Positions 36,448 to 45,692 of a DNA stretch of 64,000 nt are shown in pieces. Origin of the DNA: JANQOH01 sp965242575 (GTDB lineage Bacteria; Pseudomonadota; Alphaproteobacteria; UBA7887); contig OZ251461.1 of NCBI GenBank assembly GCA_965242575.1, positions 2,666,001 through 2,730,000 of the forward strand. Reading direction: 5' to 3'. The notes beneath the pieces were generated by a model. That model saw only the letters and a program-made list of their open reading frames with translations, was not told the origin of the DNA and made no database searches. Positions within the stretch are counted from its first letter, which is position 1, and every line of letters starts with the position of its first letter. Both the position numbers and the translations under genes were made by a program.

Positions 36448-37803
36448 TTACGGATTCTGGAGCATTTTCATCACGTGCCGCAGCAGCCTGTTGAAGCGCT
36501 CTTGCAGACAATCCAGGAAATAGCCCTCGAAATTATCCGTGTGGGATCGGTCGCCCACCGAATACACGAACGTCCATTCGCTCGACTTCCATTTTACCGA
36601 GTTCACCAAGTGTATTTCGACATCCATGTCGTCTTTAAGGAACCCTTGCATCCAAAAAGACAATTCGAATTTATATTCTTTAGACATCTCGGGCAAATGG
36701 TCGACATATAACTTCCCGTGAAAAACGCGAAACGTACCTTCGTCGCCCTCATCGCTGACACTAACGCTGAAACGAAATTGGTGACCGGAACTATCCGTGC
36801 CCGATATGACACCTCGGGAAGACGGTATGGAAATGAAAAGATCCGAAAAATTTGCGATTTTTGCCTTGCAGTGGGTATAAAATGGGAACAACACATTTTT
36901 TACATACGGCCTTATTTCAGTTTCTTCGTATCCAGCGTTCGCTACCAAGGTGTTCTTGAACAAGGCAACCTCCTTATCGATGTCATCCTCGTCCTCGATG
37001 GATTCTCCTCGCGCCGCACGCAGATAGAGATCCAACGTGTATTCGCAGCACGATGCGATGAACTCCATGAAACCCGCCAGCTGCTCGGTGCGGTCGATCC
37101 TCTCGAGCTCGCCGATGTAACGCTCCCTGTCGTCCCGCCTGACGACGGCGGCGGCGTAGCCGTGACGGATGAGGATCATGTTCATGAGCAGGCGCGCCAT
37201 CCGCCCGTTGCCGTCGTCGAACGGGTGGATGCGCACGAAGCGGTAGTGAAACGTCGCGGCGAGGATGACGGGATGCTCCCCTTCCCCCTCCCGCCGGCGA
37301 ACCCAGTCGAGAAGGTCGGTCATCTCCATCTGCACGCGCTCGGGCGGAGTGAAGAAATACGTCTCCCCGGTCGAGGTCTTGACGTTGTTCGGCGCGGTTT
37401 TGTAGGCGCCGACCCGTATCGTCCGCTTCGTCCGCGCGCCGTCCGGGGCAAGCGCGTCGACTTCATAGGGCTCCCGCAGCAGGACTTGGTGCAGGTTGCG
37501 GACGAACTCCTGGGTAAGCCCGCGCTCGTCGCGAACGGCGGCCTCGACGGCCTTGACCGCGTCGTCGTGGCCCTGGACGTCGATATGGTCGCGCATCGGC
37601 TTGCCGCGCGCCGTGAGGCCGTGAAGGATGAGGCTGCGCGTCTCGCCGAGGGTGAGCGAATTGCCCTCGATGGCGTTCGAGTGGTAGTTCGCGTCGATCC
37701 TGAGCTTCTGCGCCACCCGTGCGACGGTGTCGGGCGGCAAGGGGCGCAACGCGTCGAGTTCGCGCTTGAGTCGGTCGACGGCGTCGAGCGGGTTCGGCGG
37801 CAT
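36448..37803 (-). CDS. Fic family protein (AMP-transferase), class II-like
   Basis: 451 residues. Fic motif HPFDDGNGRMARLLMN (near residue 193) fits HxFx(D/E)GNGRxxR and is intact, so it should transfer AMP or another nucleotide to a hydroxyl on a target protein. An N-terminal inhibitory-helix motif SNAIEGN near residue 42 marks it as a self-inhibited class II-type Fic. A C-terminal part of about 180 residues after the Fic fold is lower in GC and of unknown role. It lies beside the split OLD-like module with opposite orientation. The target protein is unknown. Confidence 0.85.
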   Translation of the reverse strand: MPPNPLDAVDRLKRELDALRPLPPDTVARVAQKLRIDANYHSNAIEGNSLTLGETRSLILHGLTARGKPMRDHIDVQGHDDAVKAVEAAVRDERGLTQEFVRNLHQVLLREPYEVDALAPDGARTKRTIRVGAYKTAPNNVKTSTGETYFFTPPERVQMEMTDLLDWVRRREGEGEHPVILAATFHYRFVRIHPFDDGNGRMARLLMNMILIRHGYAAAVVRRDDRERYIGELERIDRTEQLAGFMEFIASCCEYTLDLYLRAARGESIEDEDDIDKEVALFKNTLVANAGYEETEIRPYVKNVLFPFYTHCKAKIANFSDLFISIPSSRGVISGTDSSGHQFRFSVSVSDEGDEGTFRVFHGKLYVDHLPEMSKEYKFELSFWMQGFLKDDMDVEIHLVNSVKWKSSEWTFVYSVGDRSHTDNFEGYFLDCLQERFNRLLRHVMKMLQNP

Positions 37804-37837
37804 GGCCCTGTCTCATAACGGCCGAAGCGCGGCCCGG

Positions 37838-38755
37838 TCAATCATGCGCCGCGGCCGCCCGCCGCAAGCGGTCGTTGATGGCCAGTCCGAGGCCCCGCTC
37901 CGGGATCGGCATCGCAGCGATCCCGCGCGCGCCCAGGGCGTCCAGTTCGCGCAGCATCGCGAACAGGTTGGCCGCCGCCTCGACCAGATCGCCGCGCGGG
38001 CTGAGGTTGCGCGACGGGCGCGCCGGCGGCGCGGCGGGGCCGAAGGCGAGCAGCGCCTCGCCCTCGCGCGGCGCCGCCGCGTCCATGCGCAACGGCGTCG
38101 CCGGGGCGTAGTGGCTCGCGAGGCGTCCCGGCGATTTCGGCGCGCCCGCGTCGCCGCCGGGGTCCGCCAGCGGCAGGCCCAGCGCCGCCGGGTCCACCGC
38201 GCCGGGGCGCAGCAGCGCCGGTTCGCCGGTCAGGTCGACGACCGTCGACTCCACGCCGACCGGGCACGGGCCGCCGTCGAGCGCCATGTCCACCGAATCG
38301 CCGAGTTCGGCCCGCACATGCGCCGCCGTCGTCGGGCTGAGGCGGCCGGAGCGGTTGGCGCTCGGCGCCGCCACGGGGCGACCGCACCGCGCCAGCACCT
38401 CGCGCGCCAGCGGATGCGCCGGACAGCGCAGCGCCACCGTGTCGAGGCCCGCCAGCGCCAGCGGCGAAAGCGGGCTCGCGGCGCGGCGGCGCAGGACCAG
38501 CGTCAGCCCGCCCGGCCAGAACCGGTCCATCAGCGCCCGCGCCCGCCGGTCGACTTCGGCATGCGCCCGGGCGGCGTCCGGATCGGCCAGGTGGACGATC
38601 AGCGGGTTGAAGCGCGGGCGGCCCTTGATCGCGAAAACCCGCGCCACCGCGCGCCCGTCGGTCGCGTCGGCGCCGAGGCCGTAGACCGTCTCGGTCGGGA
38701 AGGCCACGACGCCGCCGGCCCGGAGCAGCGCCGCGGCGCGAACGGCGCCGTCCAC
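37838..38755 (-). CDS. sua5: L-threonylcarbamoyladenylate synthase (Sua5/YrdC, two-domain)
   Basis: 305 residues. Makes threonylcarbamoyl-AMP from threonine, bicarbonate and ATP for t6A37 modification of ANN-reading tRNAs. YrdC features: GGVVAFPTETVYGLGADA, FAIKGRPRFNPLIVHL, RCPAHPLAREVL and PSANRSGRLSPTTAAHV. After a linker (SPGRLASHYAPATPL) comes the Sua5-type C-terminal domain, so it is the long form. The start GTG lies three bases after the stop of the aminotransferase gene. Confidence 0.92.
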   Translation of the reverse strand: MDGAVRAAALLRAGGVVAFPTETVYGLGADATDGRAVARVFAIKGRPRFNPLIVHLADPDAARAHAEVDRRARALMDRFWPGGLTLVLRRRAASPLSPLALAGLDTVALRCPAHPLAREVLARCGRPVAAPSANRSGRLSPTTAAHVRAELGDSVDMALDGGPCPVGVESTVVDLTGEPALLRPGAVDPAALGLPLADPGGDAGAPKSPGRLASHYAPATPLRMDAAAPREGEALLAFGPAAPPARPSRNLSPRGDLVEAAANLFAMLRELDALGARGIAAMPIPERGLGLAINDRLRRAAAAHD

Positions 38756-38758
38756 CGC

Positions 38759-39913
38759 TCAGCCGTCGAGCAGCGGCGCCAGCCGGTCGAGCGCCTCGCC
38801 GAGCAGCTCCGGGGATTTCGCGTAGCACAGGCGCAGATGGCCCTCGCCCCCCGCGCCGAACGCCATCCCCGGCGCCAGCCCCACCCGCGCCTCGCGCAGG
38901 ACGCGCTTGGCGAACGCCCGGCTGTCGTCCATGCCGTCCACCGCGAAGAAGGCGTAGAACGCGCCCTGCATCGGTGCCAGCCGCGCGCGGCGCATCGCGC
39001 CCAGCCTTTGCCGCACGGCGCCGCGCGCGGCGCGGTAGCGCGCCACCGTATCGGCGACGAACGATTCGCCGTCGCGGATCGCGGCGATTCCCGCGTACTG
39101 GCTATGCGTCGCCGGCGAGGCGACGTTGAACTCGGCGAGTTTCTCCAGCGCCGGCCCCAGCGCCGGCGGCGCGGTTATCCAGCCCAGCCGCCAGCCCGTC
39201 ATCGCCCAGCTCTTGGAGAAACTGTTGACGACGATAAGCGGGTCGTCGGGTTCGGCGACCTCGAGGAACGACGGCGCGGCGGCGCGGTCGTAAACGATGC
39301 GGGCGTACACCTCGTCGGCGATGGCCCACAGCCCGCGCGCGCGGCAGAACTCCAGCACCGCGCGCTGCTCCTCCGCCTCCATCACCCATCCGGTGGGGTT
39401 GCTCGGCGAGTTGATGCAGATCGCCCGCGTCCGGTCGTCGCAGGCGGCGAACAGGCGGTCGAGATCGAGCCGCCAGCCCGCATCCCCCGGGGCCAGCGCG
39501 ACCTGGCGCGCCTCGCCGCCCATGATCTCGACGCAGCGGAGGAAGTTCGGCCACACCGGCGTGACGTTGACCACGTTGTCGCCGGGGTCGACCAGCGCCT
39601 CGGCGATCATCATCAGCGCGTTCATTCCCGCCGCGGTGACGGTTATCCGCCCGGCCCCGACCTCGCGCCCGTAGAGCCGGCGCGTATAGGCGGCGATGGC
39701 CTCGCGCAGCTCCGCCACGCCGGCGTTGGGGGTGTAGAAGGTCCGGCCCTCGCGCAGCGCGCGGTCGGAGGCGGCGACGATGAATTCGGGGGTGGGCCGG
39801 TCCGGCTCGCCGAACCAGAGCGGGATCGCGCCCTCGATCTTCATGCCCTCATGGGCGATCTCGCGGATCGGCGACGCCTCCAGCGCGGCGACGCGCGGGC
39901 GGATCCGGACCAT
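38759..39913 (-). CDS. Class I/II PLP-dependent aminotransferase
   Basis: 384 residues. Aspartate-aminotransferase fold. PLP Lys is in VVNSFSKSWAMTGWRLGW (near residue 229); other features are TPNAGVAELREAIAAYTRR, INSPSNPTGWVMEAEEQRA and the C-terminal LRLCYAKS. The ATG at 39911-39913 starts MVRIRPRVAALEASPIREI; the open frame upstream is antisense to the dehydratase gene. The six-base distance from the UxaA-family gene and three from sua5 suggest one transcript. The amino donor and keto acid are not known. Confidence 0.88.
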   Translation of the reverse strand: MVRIRPRVAALEASPIREIAHEGMKIEGAIPLWFGEPDRPTPEFIVAASDRALREGRTFYTPNAGVAELREAIAAYTRRLYGREVGAGRITVTAAGMNALMMIAEALVDPGDNVVNVTPVWPNFLRCVEIMGGEARQVALAPGDAGWRLDLDRLFAACDDRTRAICINSPSNPTGWVMEAEEQRAVLEFCRARGLWAIADEVYARIVYDRAAAPSFLEVAEPDDPLIVVNSFSKSWAMTGWRLGWITAPPALGPALEKLAEFNVASPATHSQYAGIAAIRDGESFVADTVARYRAARGAVRQRLGAMRRARLAPMQGAFYAFFAVDGMDDSRAFAKRVLREARVGLAPGMAFGAGGEGHLRLCYAKSPELLGEALDRLAPLLDG

Positions 39914-39918
39914 CGGCG

Positions 39919-41445
39919 CTACATCACCGCGCCGACCTGCCAGGGCACGAATTCCTCGTCGCCGTATCCCAGCTCCTCGCTCCTGGTGCGCGCGCCCGAG
40001 GCGGTGTCGAGGATCTTGCGGAAGATCGCCTCGCCCATCTCCGCCACCGTCCTGTCGCCGTCGATCACCTGGCCGCAATTGACGTCCATGTCGTCCTCCA
40101 TGCGGCGGAACATCGGCGTGTTGGTGGCGAGTTTGATCGACGGCGTGGGCTTGCAGCCGAAGGCCGAGCCGCGCCCGGTGGTGAAGCACACCACGTTCGC
40201 CCCGCCGGCGACCATGCCGTTGACCGAGGTCACGTCGTAGCCCGGCGTGTTCATGAAGCAGAAGCCCCTGGCGGTAATCGGCTCGGCGTATTGATAGACG
40301 TCGACGAGGTTGGTGGTCCCGCCCTTGGCGACGGCGCCGAGCGACTTCTCGAGGATGGTGGTCAGCCCGCCCGCCTTGTTGCCGGGCGAGGGGTTGTTGT
40401 TCATCTCGGCGCCGTTCCTCGCGGTGTATTCCTCCCACCACAGGATGTGCTTGATCAGTTTGTCGCCGACCTCGCGGCTTTCGGCGCGGCGGGTGAGCAG
40501 GTGCTCGGCGCCGTAGATCTCCGGCGTCTCGGCCAGCACCGCCGTCCCGCCGTGACGCACCAGCAGGTCCGCCGCCGCGCCCAGCGCCGGGTTGGCGGTG
40601 ATCCCCGAATAGGCGTCGGAGCCGCCGCACTCCAGGCCGAGGACGAGGTTGCTCGCCGACACAGTCGTCCGCCGCGCCGCGTCGGCCTCGGGCAGCATCT
40701 CGCGCACGCGGGCGACTCCCTCGGCCACCGTCTTGCGGGTGCCGCCGGTCTCCTGGATCGTCATCGCCGCCAGCCGGGGGCCGGACTCCCAGCCGTGGCG
40801 TTCGAACATGCCGGAGACCTGGTTCACCTCGCAGCCCAGCCCGACCACGACGATGCCGGCGAAATTGGCGTGACGCTTGTAGCCGGCGATGGTGTTCTGG
40901 AACATCTCCCAGCCGTAGCCGTGGCCGGGCATCCCGCAGCCGGAGCCGTGGGTGAGCGCGACCACGCCGTCGACATGCGGGTAGTCCGCCAGCGCGTCGC
41001 CGCGAAAGGCGTCGGCGATGTAGCGGCAGACGGTCGCCGAGCAGTTCACCGAACTGACCAGCCCGATATAGTTGCGCGTCGCCACCCGCCCGTCGTCGCG
41101 GACGATCCCCTGGAAGGTCGCGCGGTCGGCCTCGGGCGCGAAATCGGTGGGCCGCGCCTCGCTCCCATAGGCGTAGTCGCGGGCGAACGCCTTGACCTCG
41201 ACGTTGTGCGTATGGACGTGGTCGCCGGCGGCGATGGAGCGGCTGGCGAAGCCGATGATCTGGTCGTATTTGCGCACCGGCTCGCCGGCGGCGATGGGCG
41301 CGGTCGCCACCTTGTGGCCGACGGGGATCTCCGCCGCGGCCGCGACCCGCTCCCCGGCGAGGGCGGCGCCGGCGGCGATGGCCGCCTTCGCGGTCACCAC
41401 GTTGTCGGCGGCGTGCAGGCGGACAGTAAGGGCTTCGCGCGGCAT
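39919..41445 (-). CDS. UxaA/altronate dehydratase family protein
   Basis: 508 residues. Iron-dependent sugar-acid dehydratase family (altronate, galactarate, fuconate type). An N-terminal SAF-like domain (VGHKVATAPIAAGEPV, HTHNVEVKAFARDY) is followed by the catalytic part with GSGCGMPGHGYGWEMFQNT, LGLECGGSDAYSGITANPA and CFTTGRGSAFGCKPTPSIKL. The ATG at 41443-41445 opens MPREALTVRLHAADNV. With the SDR and FAH-family genes further right, it fits a non-phosphorylative sugar-acid pathway, but that linkage is inferred. Confidence 0.85.
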   Translation of the reverse strand: MPREALTVRLHAADNVVTAKAAIAAGAALAGERVAAAAEIPVGHKVATAPIAAGEPVRKYDQIIGFASRSIAAGDHVHTHNVEVKAFARDYAYGSEARPTDFAPEADRATFQGIVRDDGRVATRNYIGLVSSVNCSATVCRYIADAFRGDALADYPHVDGVVALTHGSGCGMPGHGYGWEMFQNTIAGYKRHANFAGIVVVGLGCEVNQVSGMFERHGWESGPRLAAMTIQETGGTRKTVAEGVARVREMLPEADAARRTTVSASNLVLGLECGGSDAYSGITANPALGAAADLLVRHGGTAVLAETPEIYGAEHLLTRRAESREVGDKLIKHILWWEEYTARNGAEMNNNPSPGNKAGGLTTILEKSLGAVAKGGTTNLVDVYQYAEPITARGFCFMNTPGYDVTSVNGMVAGGANVVCFTTGRGSAFGCKPTPSIKLATNTPMFRRMEDDMDVNCGQVIDGDRTVAEMGEAIFRKILDTASGARTRSEELGYGDEEFVPWQVGAVM

Positions 41446-41568
41446 GGCTCGTCCTCGCTCCAACGGCGTCCCGGATCGCCGCCCCGGATACGCCCGAACG
41501 CGCCGCGGCGCAAGCGCCCTTGACGCGCCCGGCGGACCCGTTATTCTGCCCGCTCCATGCATGACGCT

Positions 41569-41592
41569 CCCCCCCCCCCCCCCCCCCCCCCC
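41569..41592. repeat. Homopolymer of 24 C
   Basis: A run of 24 consecutive C residues in the 288-base gap between the divergent dehydratase and outer membrane protein genes. It ends 141 bases before the membrane-protein ATG. Such long runs are prone to slippage and can give phase variation of nearby surface protein genes; they can also be wrong in assemblies. Confidence 0.85.
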
Positions 41593-41733
41593 GCGCCGTG
41601 ACCGGCACGCCGGCCTGACGCCGCTCCGGCGCCGGCGGCGCCGTCCTCCATAGGGAGCCTGGCGCGCCGGCCCGCGGATCCGCTCCGCGGGCGACGATCC
41701 TCGTTATCCGCCGCAAGAAGGACAGGAAGAGCC

Positions 41734-42975
41734 ATGACCAAGCGACTCACGACCGCGCTTCTCGCCGCCGCCGCGCTGGCCGCCGCCTCCGGCGCCTGGG
41801 CGAACGACCTTTTCTCCGTCAAGGTGGCGGTCACCGACCCGGACGGTTCGATCAGGACCATCGACCGCGGGTTCGCCAACGCGGAGGAGGCGCTGCGCGT
41901 CGTCGAGGGCAAGACGCTCGAGGAGTTCTTCCCCGGATACGACGGAGCGACCCACGACGTGCACGCCGACGTCAATTTCCGCGGCCTGCCCGTCGAGGTG
42001 GACTTCTCCGGCGCCACCAGCGTCGAGGAGGCCAAGACCCTCGTCTTCCAGGTGGAGTCGCTGGGCATCGAGGAGGAGTTCACCGGGGAGACGCGCGACG
42101 AGTCGGTCGACAAATTCATCGACTTCCTGGAGAGCGACGGAGGCGAGGTCCTCAACACCATCCAGCGCGAGCTCGCCGCCGTGTCCCCCGTCGATCCGAT
42201 CGCCGGCAACCCCCGCAGCCTGCAATCCGCCATCGTGCGCGACGCCTTCGCCGGCGGCGCGTTCGACACCATGCCCACGGGAGCGGGGTGGGGAGTCGGC
42301 GCCGCGGCCGAGGGCGTCAGCTTCACGGCCGGGGACTATTCCGGCCAGGGCGCGGTCCTGCCGCTGAGCTACACCTTCACCTTCGACGCCGCGCCGGGCG
42401 CCGGGCTTCGCATCGGCCTGCCGCTGTCGTGGAGCGACGTCGAGGGCGCGGAAATCTACACCGCGGCCCCCACCCTCGCCTGGACGCAGCCGCTGGACGA
42501 GGGCTGGTCGGTCACGCCGGCCGTCGCCTGGGGAATCGCCGGCTCCATCGACGCCGCCTCGGTGGGACAGATGATCGGCGCCGCGGTCACGAGCCGCTAC
42601 GAGTTCCCTGACCTCGGCCTGACCGGCGTGAAACTGACCATGGGCAACATGGTCGCGCATCTCCGCACGCTCAAGTTCAAGATCCGGGACTACGAGTTCG
42701 AACCCGGCATCTCCAACACCGTGCTCAAGAACGGCCTCGCCTTCGAGGGCGACGCGGGGATGGAGCTGTTCGACGGCGCCGGGCTCGCCTACAGGCTGTC
42801 CTACGCCCACAGCTATTTCGCGGGCACCGAACTGTATATGAACCAGTACCACGAATTCGCCGCCAGCCTGGGGTCGCTGGACGCGGAGGCCGGCGAGGAG
42901 CTGCGGCTCGGCGCGAGCTACGTCTTCGGCGACGACTACAGCGAGATCGGCGTCCGCCTGCGCTGGGCGTTCTGA
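41734..42975 (+). CDS. Outer membrane beta-barrel protein, hypothetical
   Basis: 413 residues. A signal peptide LTTALLAAAALAAASGAWA ends near residue 23. An N-terminal periplasmic or passenger part (residues 24-170) follows, and then a barrel domain made of alternating strands such as LPLSYTFTFDAAPG, SWSDVEGAEIYTAAPTLAW and LRLGASYVFGDDYSEIG. The protein ends in VRLRWAF, an aromatic C-terminal residue typical of BAM-inserted barrels. An AGGAAG site lies 8 bases before the ATG. Substrate or binding partner is unknown. The 24-C tract upstream could control its expression. Confidence 0.65.
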   Translation: MTKRLTTALLAAAALAAASGAWANDLFSVKVAVTDPDGSIRTIDRGFANAEEALRVVEGKTLEEFFPGYDGATHDVHADVNFRGLPVEVDFSGATSVEEAKTLVFQVESLGIEEEFTGETRDESVDKFIDFLESDGGEVLNTIQRELAAVSPVDPIAGNPRSLQSAIVRDAFAGGAFDTMPTGAGWGVGAAAEGVSFTAGDYSGQGAVLPLSYTFTFDAAPGAGLRIGLPLSWSDVEGAEIYTAAPTLAWTQPLDEGWSVTPAVAWGIAGSIDAASVGQMIGAAVTSRYEFPDLGLTGVKLTMGNMVAHLRTLKFKIRDYEFEPGISNTVLKNGLAFEGDAGMELFDGAGLAYRLSYAHSYFAGTELYMNQYHEFAASLGSLDAEAGEELRLGASYVFGDDYSEIGVRLRWAF

Positions 42976-43093
42976 ACCGCCGCCGCCGCGCGGCCATGCC
43001 GATTTTGGCGGCGCGCGGCGGCGTGCTAGGGTGGCGGCGCGGCCCGGTTCGGGCCGCGTCGTTCGCCATGACGGAACCCCCGGGAGGCGCCGC

Positions 43094-43819
43094 GTGAGGC
43101 TGGCCGGAAAGACCGTGTTCGTCACCGCCGCCGGGCAGGGCATCGGCCGCGCCAGCGCGCTGGCCTTCCTCGCCGAGGGCGCGCGGGTGGTCGCCACCGA
43201 CCTCGACGCCGGCAAATTGGACGGGATCGACGGCGCCGAGCGGTTCGCGCTCGACGTGACCGACCCGGACGCCATCGCCGCCGCCGCTGAACGCGCGGGG
43301 CCGGTGGACGCGCTGTTCAACTGCGCCGGCTACGTCGCCGTCGGAACGGTGCTCGAATGCGAACCCGAGGATTGGGAGCGGTCGTTCGCGATCAACGTCC
43401 GCTCCATGTTCGACGCCGTCCGCGCCTTCCTGCCGGGGATGATCGCGCGCGGCGGCGGGCGCGTCGTCAACATGGCGTCGGTCGCCGGCTCGCTCAAGGG
43501 GATCCGCTCCCGCGCCGCCTACGGCGCCACCAAGGCGGCGGTGATCGGCTTGACCAAATCGGTCGCCGCCGACTACATCGACAAGGGGATAACCTGCAAC
43601 GCCGTCTGCCCCGGCACCGTCGACACGCCGTCGCTGGGCGAGCGCATCGCCGCGTTCGACGACCCGGAGGCGGCGCGGCGCGACTTCATCGCCCGCCAGC
43701 CGATGGGCCGCCTCGCCGAGGCCGGGGAGATCGCCAAACTCGTCGTCTATCTCGCCTCCGACGAGGCGGCGTTCGTCACCGGCCAGGCGATCGCCATCGA
43801 CGGCGGCATCTGCATGTAG
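43094..43819 (+). CDS. SDR-family dehydrogenase (2-keto-3-deoxy-sugar-acid type)
   Basis: 241 residues. Classical SDR: NAD site TAAGQGIGRASALAFLAEGA, NCAG, catalytic Ser and Y-x-x-x-K in ASVAGSLKGIRSRAAYGATKAA. Overall shape and the C-terminal VTGQAIAIDGGICM resemble the 2-keto-3-deoxy-L-fuconate dehydrogenase/BDH2 group. The GTG at 43094 follows GGGAGG. The next gene is a FAH-family hydrolase, the partner expected after this step in the L-fucose-type pathway, which raises confidence in the role. Confidence 0.82.
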   Translation: MRLAGKTVFVTAAGQGIGRASALAFLAEGARVVATDLDAGKLDGIDGAERFALDVTDPDAIAAAAERAGPVDALFNCAGYVAVGTVLECEPEDWERSFAINVRSMFDAVRAFLPGMIARGGGRVVNMASVAGSLKGIRSRAAYGATKAAVIGLTKSVAADYIDKGITCNAVCPGTVDTPSLGERIAAFDDPEAARRDFIARQPMGRLAEAGEIAKLVVYLASDEAAFVTGQAIAIDGGICM

Positions 43820-43846
43820 GCCGGGCCTCGCGAAAGGGGGAACCGA

Positions 43847-44698
43847 ATGAAACTCGTTCGCTACGGCGATTCCGGCGCCGAGAAGCCGGGACTCATCGAC
43901 TCCGCCGGCGCGCTGCGCGGCCTGGGCGGCAAGATCGACGACATAACCCCCGACCTCCTCACCCCCGCCGGCCTGGCGCGGCTCGCCGGGTTCGCCGCGG
44001 GCGATCTGCCGACGGTCGCGGGAACGCCGCGCATGGGCCCGCCATGGGCCCCGGTGGGCAAGATCATGTGCATCGGCCTCAACTACGTCGACCACGCGAA
44101 GGAGACCGGCTCGCCCATCCCCGAGGAGCCCATCCTGTTCCTCAAGGCGAACAGTTCGCTCAACGGCCCCGACGACAAGGTCGTCATGCCGAAGGATTCG
44201 GTGAAGTCCGACTGGGAGGTCGAACTCGGGGTCGTCATCGGGACCCGCGCCAACAACGTGTCGAAGGCGCGCGCGCTCGACCACGTGGCCGGCTATTGCG
44301 TCGTCAACGACGTCTCGGAGCGCGAGTGGCAGATGGAGCACGGCCCGACCTGGACCAAGGGCAAGAGCTGCGACACCTTCTGCCCCATCGGCCCGTGGCT
44401 GGTCACCGCCGACGAGGTCCGCGACCCGCAGAACCTGGACATGTGGCTCGACGTGAACGGCGAGCGCCGCCAGACCGGCAATACGGGCACCATGATCTTC
44501 GGCGTCGCCGAACTGGTCGCCTACCTCTCGCGGATCATGACGCTGCATCCGGGCGACGTAATCTCCACCGGGACCCCGCCCGGCGTCGGCGCCGGGTTCG
44601 CGCCGCCGGTCTTCCTCAAGGACGGCGACGTCATGACGCTGGGGATCGAGGGCCTCGGCCGCCAGAGCCAGACCGTGGAGGCGTGGCGCCCGTCCTGA
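43847..44698 (+). CDS. Fumarylacetoacetate hydrolase family protein (2,4-diketo-3-deoxy-fuconate hydrolase-like)
   Basis: 283 residues. FAH-family C-C bond hydrolase. Motifs: CIGLNYVDHAKETGSPIPEE, LFLKANSSLNGPDDKVVMP, DWEVELGVVIG with the metal-binding Glu, DVSEREWQMEHGPTWTKGKS, and STGTPPGVGAG. It starts 27 bases after the SDR with GAAAGGGGG before the ATG. Cleavage of a diketo-deoxy sugar acid is the likely reaction given its partner. Metal ligands are intact. Confidence 0.85.
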   Translation: MKLVRYGDSGAEKPGLIDSAGALRGLGGKIDDITPDLLTPAGLARLAGFAAGDLPTVAGTPRMGPPWAPVGKIMCIGLNYVDHAKETGSPIPEEPILFLKANSSLNGPDDKVVMPKDSVKSDWEVELGVVIGTRANNVSKARALDHVAGYCVVNDVSEREWQMEHGPTWTKGKSCDTFCPIGPWLVTADEVRDPQNLDMWLDVNGERRQTGNTGTMIFGVAELVAYLSRIMTLHPGDVISTGTPPGVGAGFAPPVFLKDGDVMTLGIEGLGRQSQTVEAWRPS

Positions 44699-44717
44699 CG
44701 GCGGGGGCCGCGCGGCG

Positions 44718-45689
44718 ATGGAATCGGTCTTCATCCACAGCTGGACGCCGGACGACGTCCTCGCCGACCTGCGCGCCCGCTACGAGGTCGACCGTTTCGA
44801 CTTCTTCGCGCACGGCGTCATGCCGCAGGACGAACTCGCCCGGCGCGTCGCCGGCAAGACGGCGGTCATGACCTTGCAGATACGCATTCCCGGCGAGGTC
44901 ATCGCGGCGAACGCCGGGACCCTCAAGGTCATCTCCAGCATCTCCGTCGGCGTGGACGACATCGACGTCGCGGCGGCGACCCGCGCCGGGGTGCAAGTCA
45001 CCAACACCGCCGGCGTACTCGACGACGCGGTGGCCGATTTCGGCATGGCCATGCTGCTCGCCGTCGGGCGGCGCGTCGTCGAATCCGACCGCTACACCCG
45101 CGCCGGCAAATTCGCCGGTCCGTCCTTCCCGCTGTTCTGGGGGGCGCGGGTCAAGGGCGAGACGCTCGGCGTGATCGGCCTGGGCCGCATCGGCCGCCAG
45201 ACGGCGCTGCGCGCGCGCGGCTTCGGGTTGAACATCGTCTATCACAACCGCAACCGCGCGGCGCCGGAGGTGGAGCGCGAACTCGGCGCGCGCCGGTTGC
45301 CGCTGGAGGAGCTGCTCGCGACTGCGCGCTACGTCCTCCTGCAACTGCCGCTGACGCCGGAGACGACCCATCTGATCGACGCCGAGCGCCTCGCGCTCAT
45401 GCGCCGGGACGCCTACCTCCTCAACATTTCGCGCGGGCCGGTGGTCGACGAGGCGGCGCTGGTCGAGGCGCTGCGCAGCGGCCGGATCGCCGGCGCCGCG
45501 CTCGACGTCTACGAATTCGAGCCGTGCGTGAGCGAGGGGTTGAAGAGCCTCGACAACGCGGTGCTGACCTCGCACATCGCCAGCGCCGACGTGGAGACCC
45601 GCCACGAAATGGTCCGGCTGGCGGCGCGCAACATGAAGGCCGTGCTCGACGGCGCCGCGCCGCCGAACCCGGTCAACCGCGTCGGCTAG
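44718..45689 (+). CDS. D-2-hydroxyacid dehydrogenase
   Basis: 323 residues. NAD(P)-dependent reductase of the glyoxylate/hydroxypyruvate family. Rossmann motif GETLGVIGLGRIGRQTALRA; substrate Arg in LLNISRGPVVDEAALVEAL; Glu in DVYEFEP; the catalytic His is in LTSHIASADVETR. Residues SISVGVDDIDV near 80 also fit. It starts 19 bases after the FAH gene, and the next gene begins three bases after its stop, so all belong to one operon. Confidence 0.88.
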   Translation: MESVFIHSWTPDDVLADLRARYEVDRFDFFAHGVMPQDELARRVAGKTAVMTLQIRIPGEVIAANAGTLKVISSISVGVDDIDVAAATRAGVQVTNTAGVLDDAVADFGMAMLLAVGRRVVESDRYTRAGKFAGPSFPLFWGARVKGETLGVIGLGRIGRQTALRARGFGLNIVYHNRNRAAPEVERELGARRLPLEELLATARYVLLQLPLTPETTHLIDAERLALMRRDAYLLNISRGPVVDEAALVEALRSGRIAGAALDVYEFEPCVSEGLKSLDNAVLTSHIASADVETRHEMVRLAARNMKAVLDGAAPPNPVNRVG

Positions 45690-45692
45690 GCC

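Noticed and set aside
41192..41653. Frame through the poly-C tract ending in a poly-Pro peptide
   Set aside because: It is mostly antisense to the UxaA-family gene and has no start signal.
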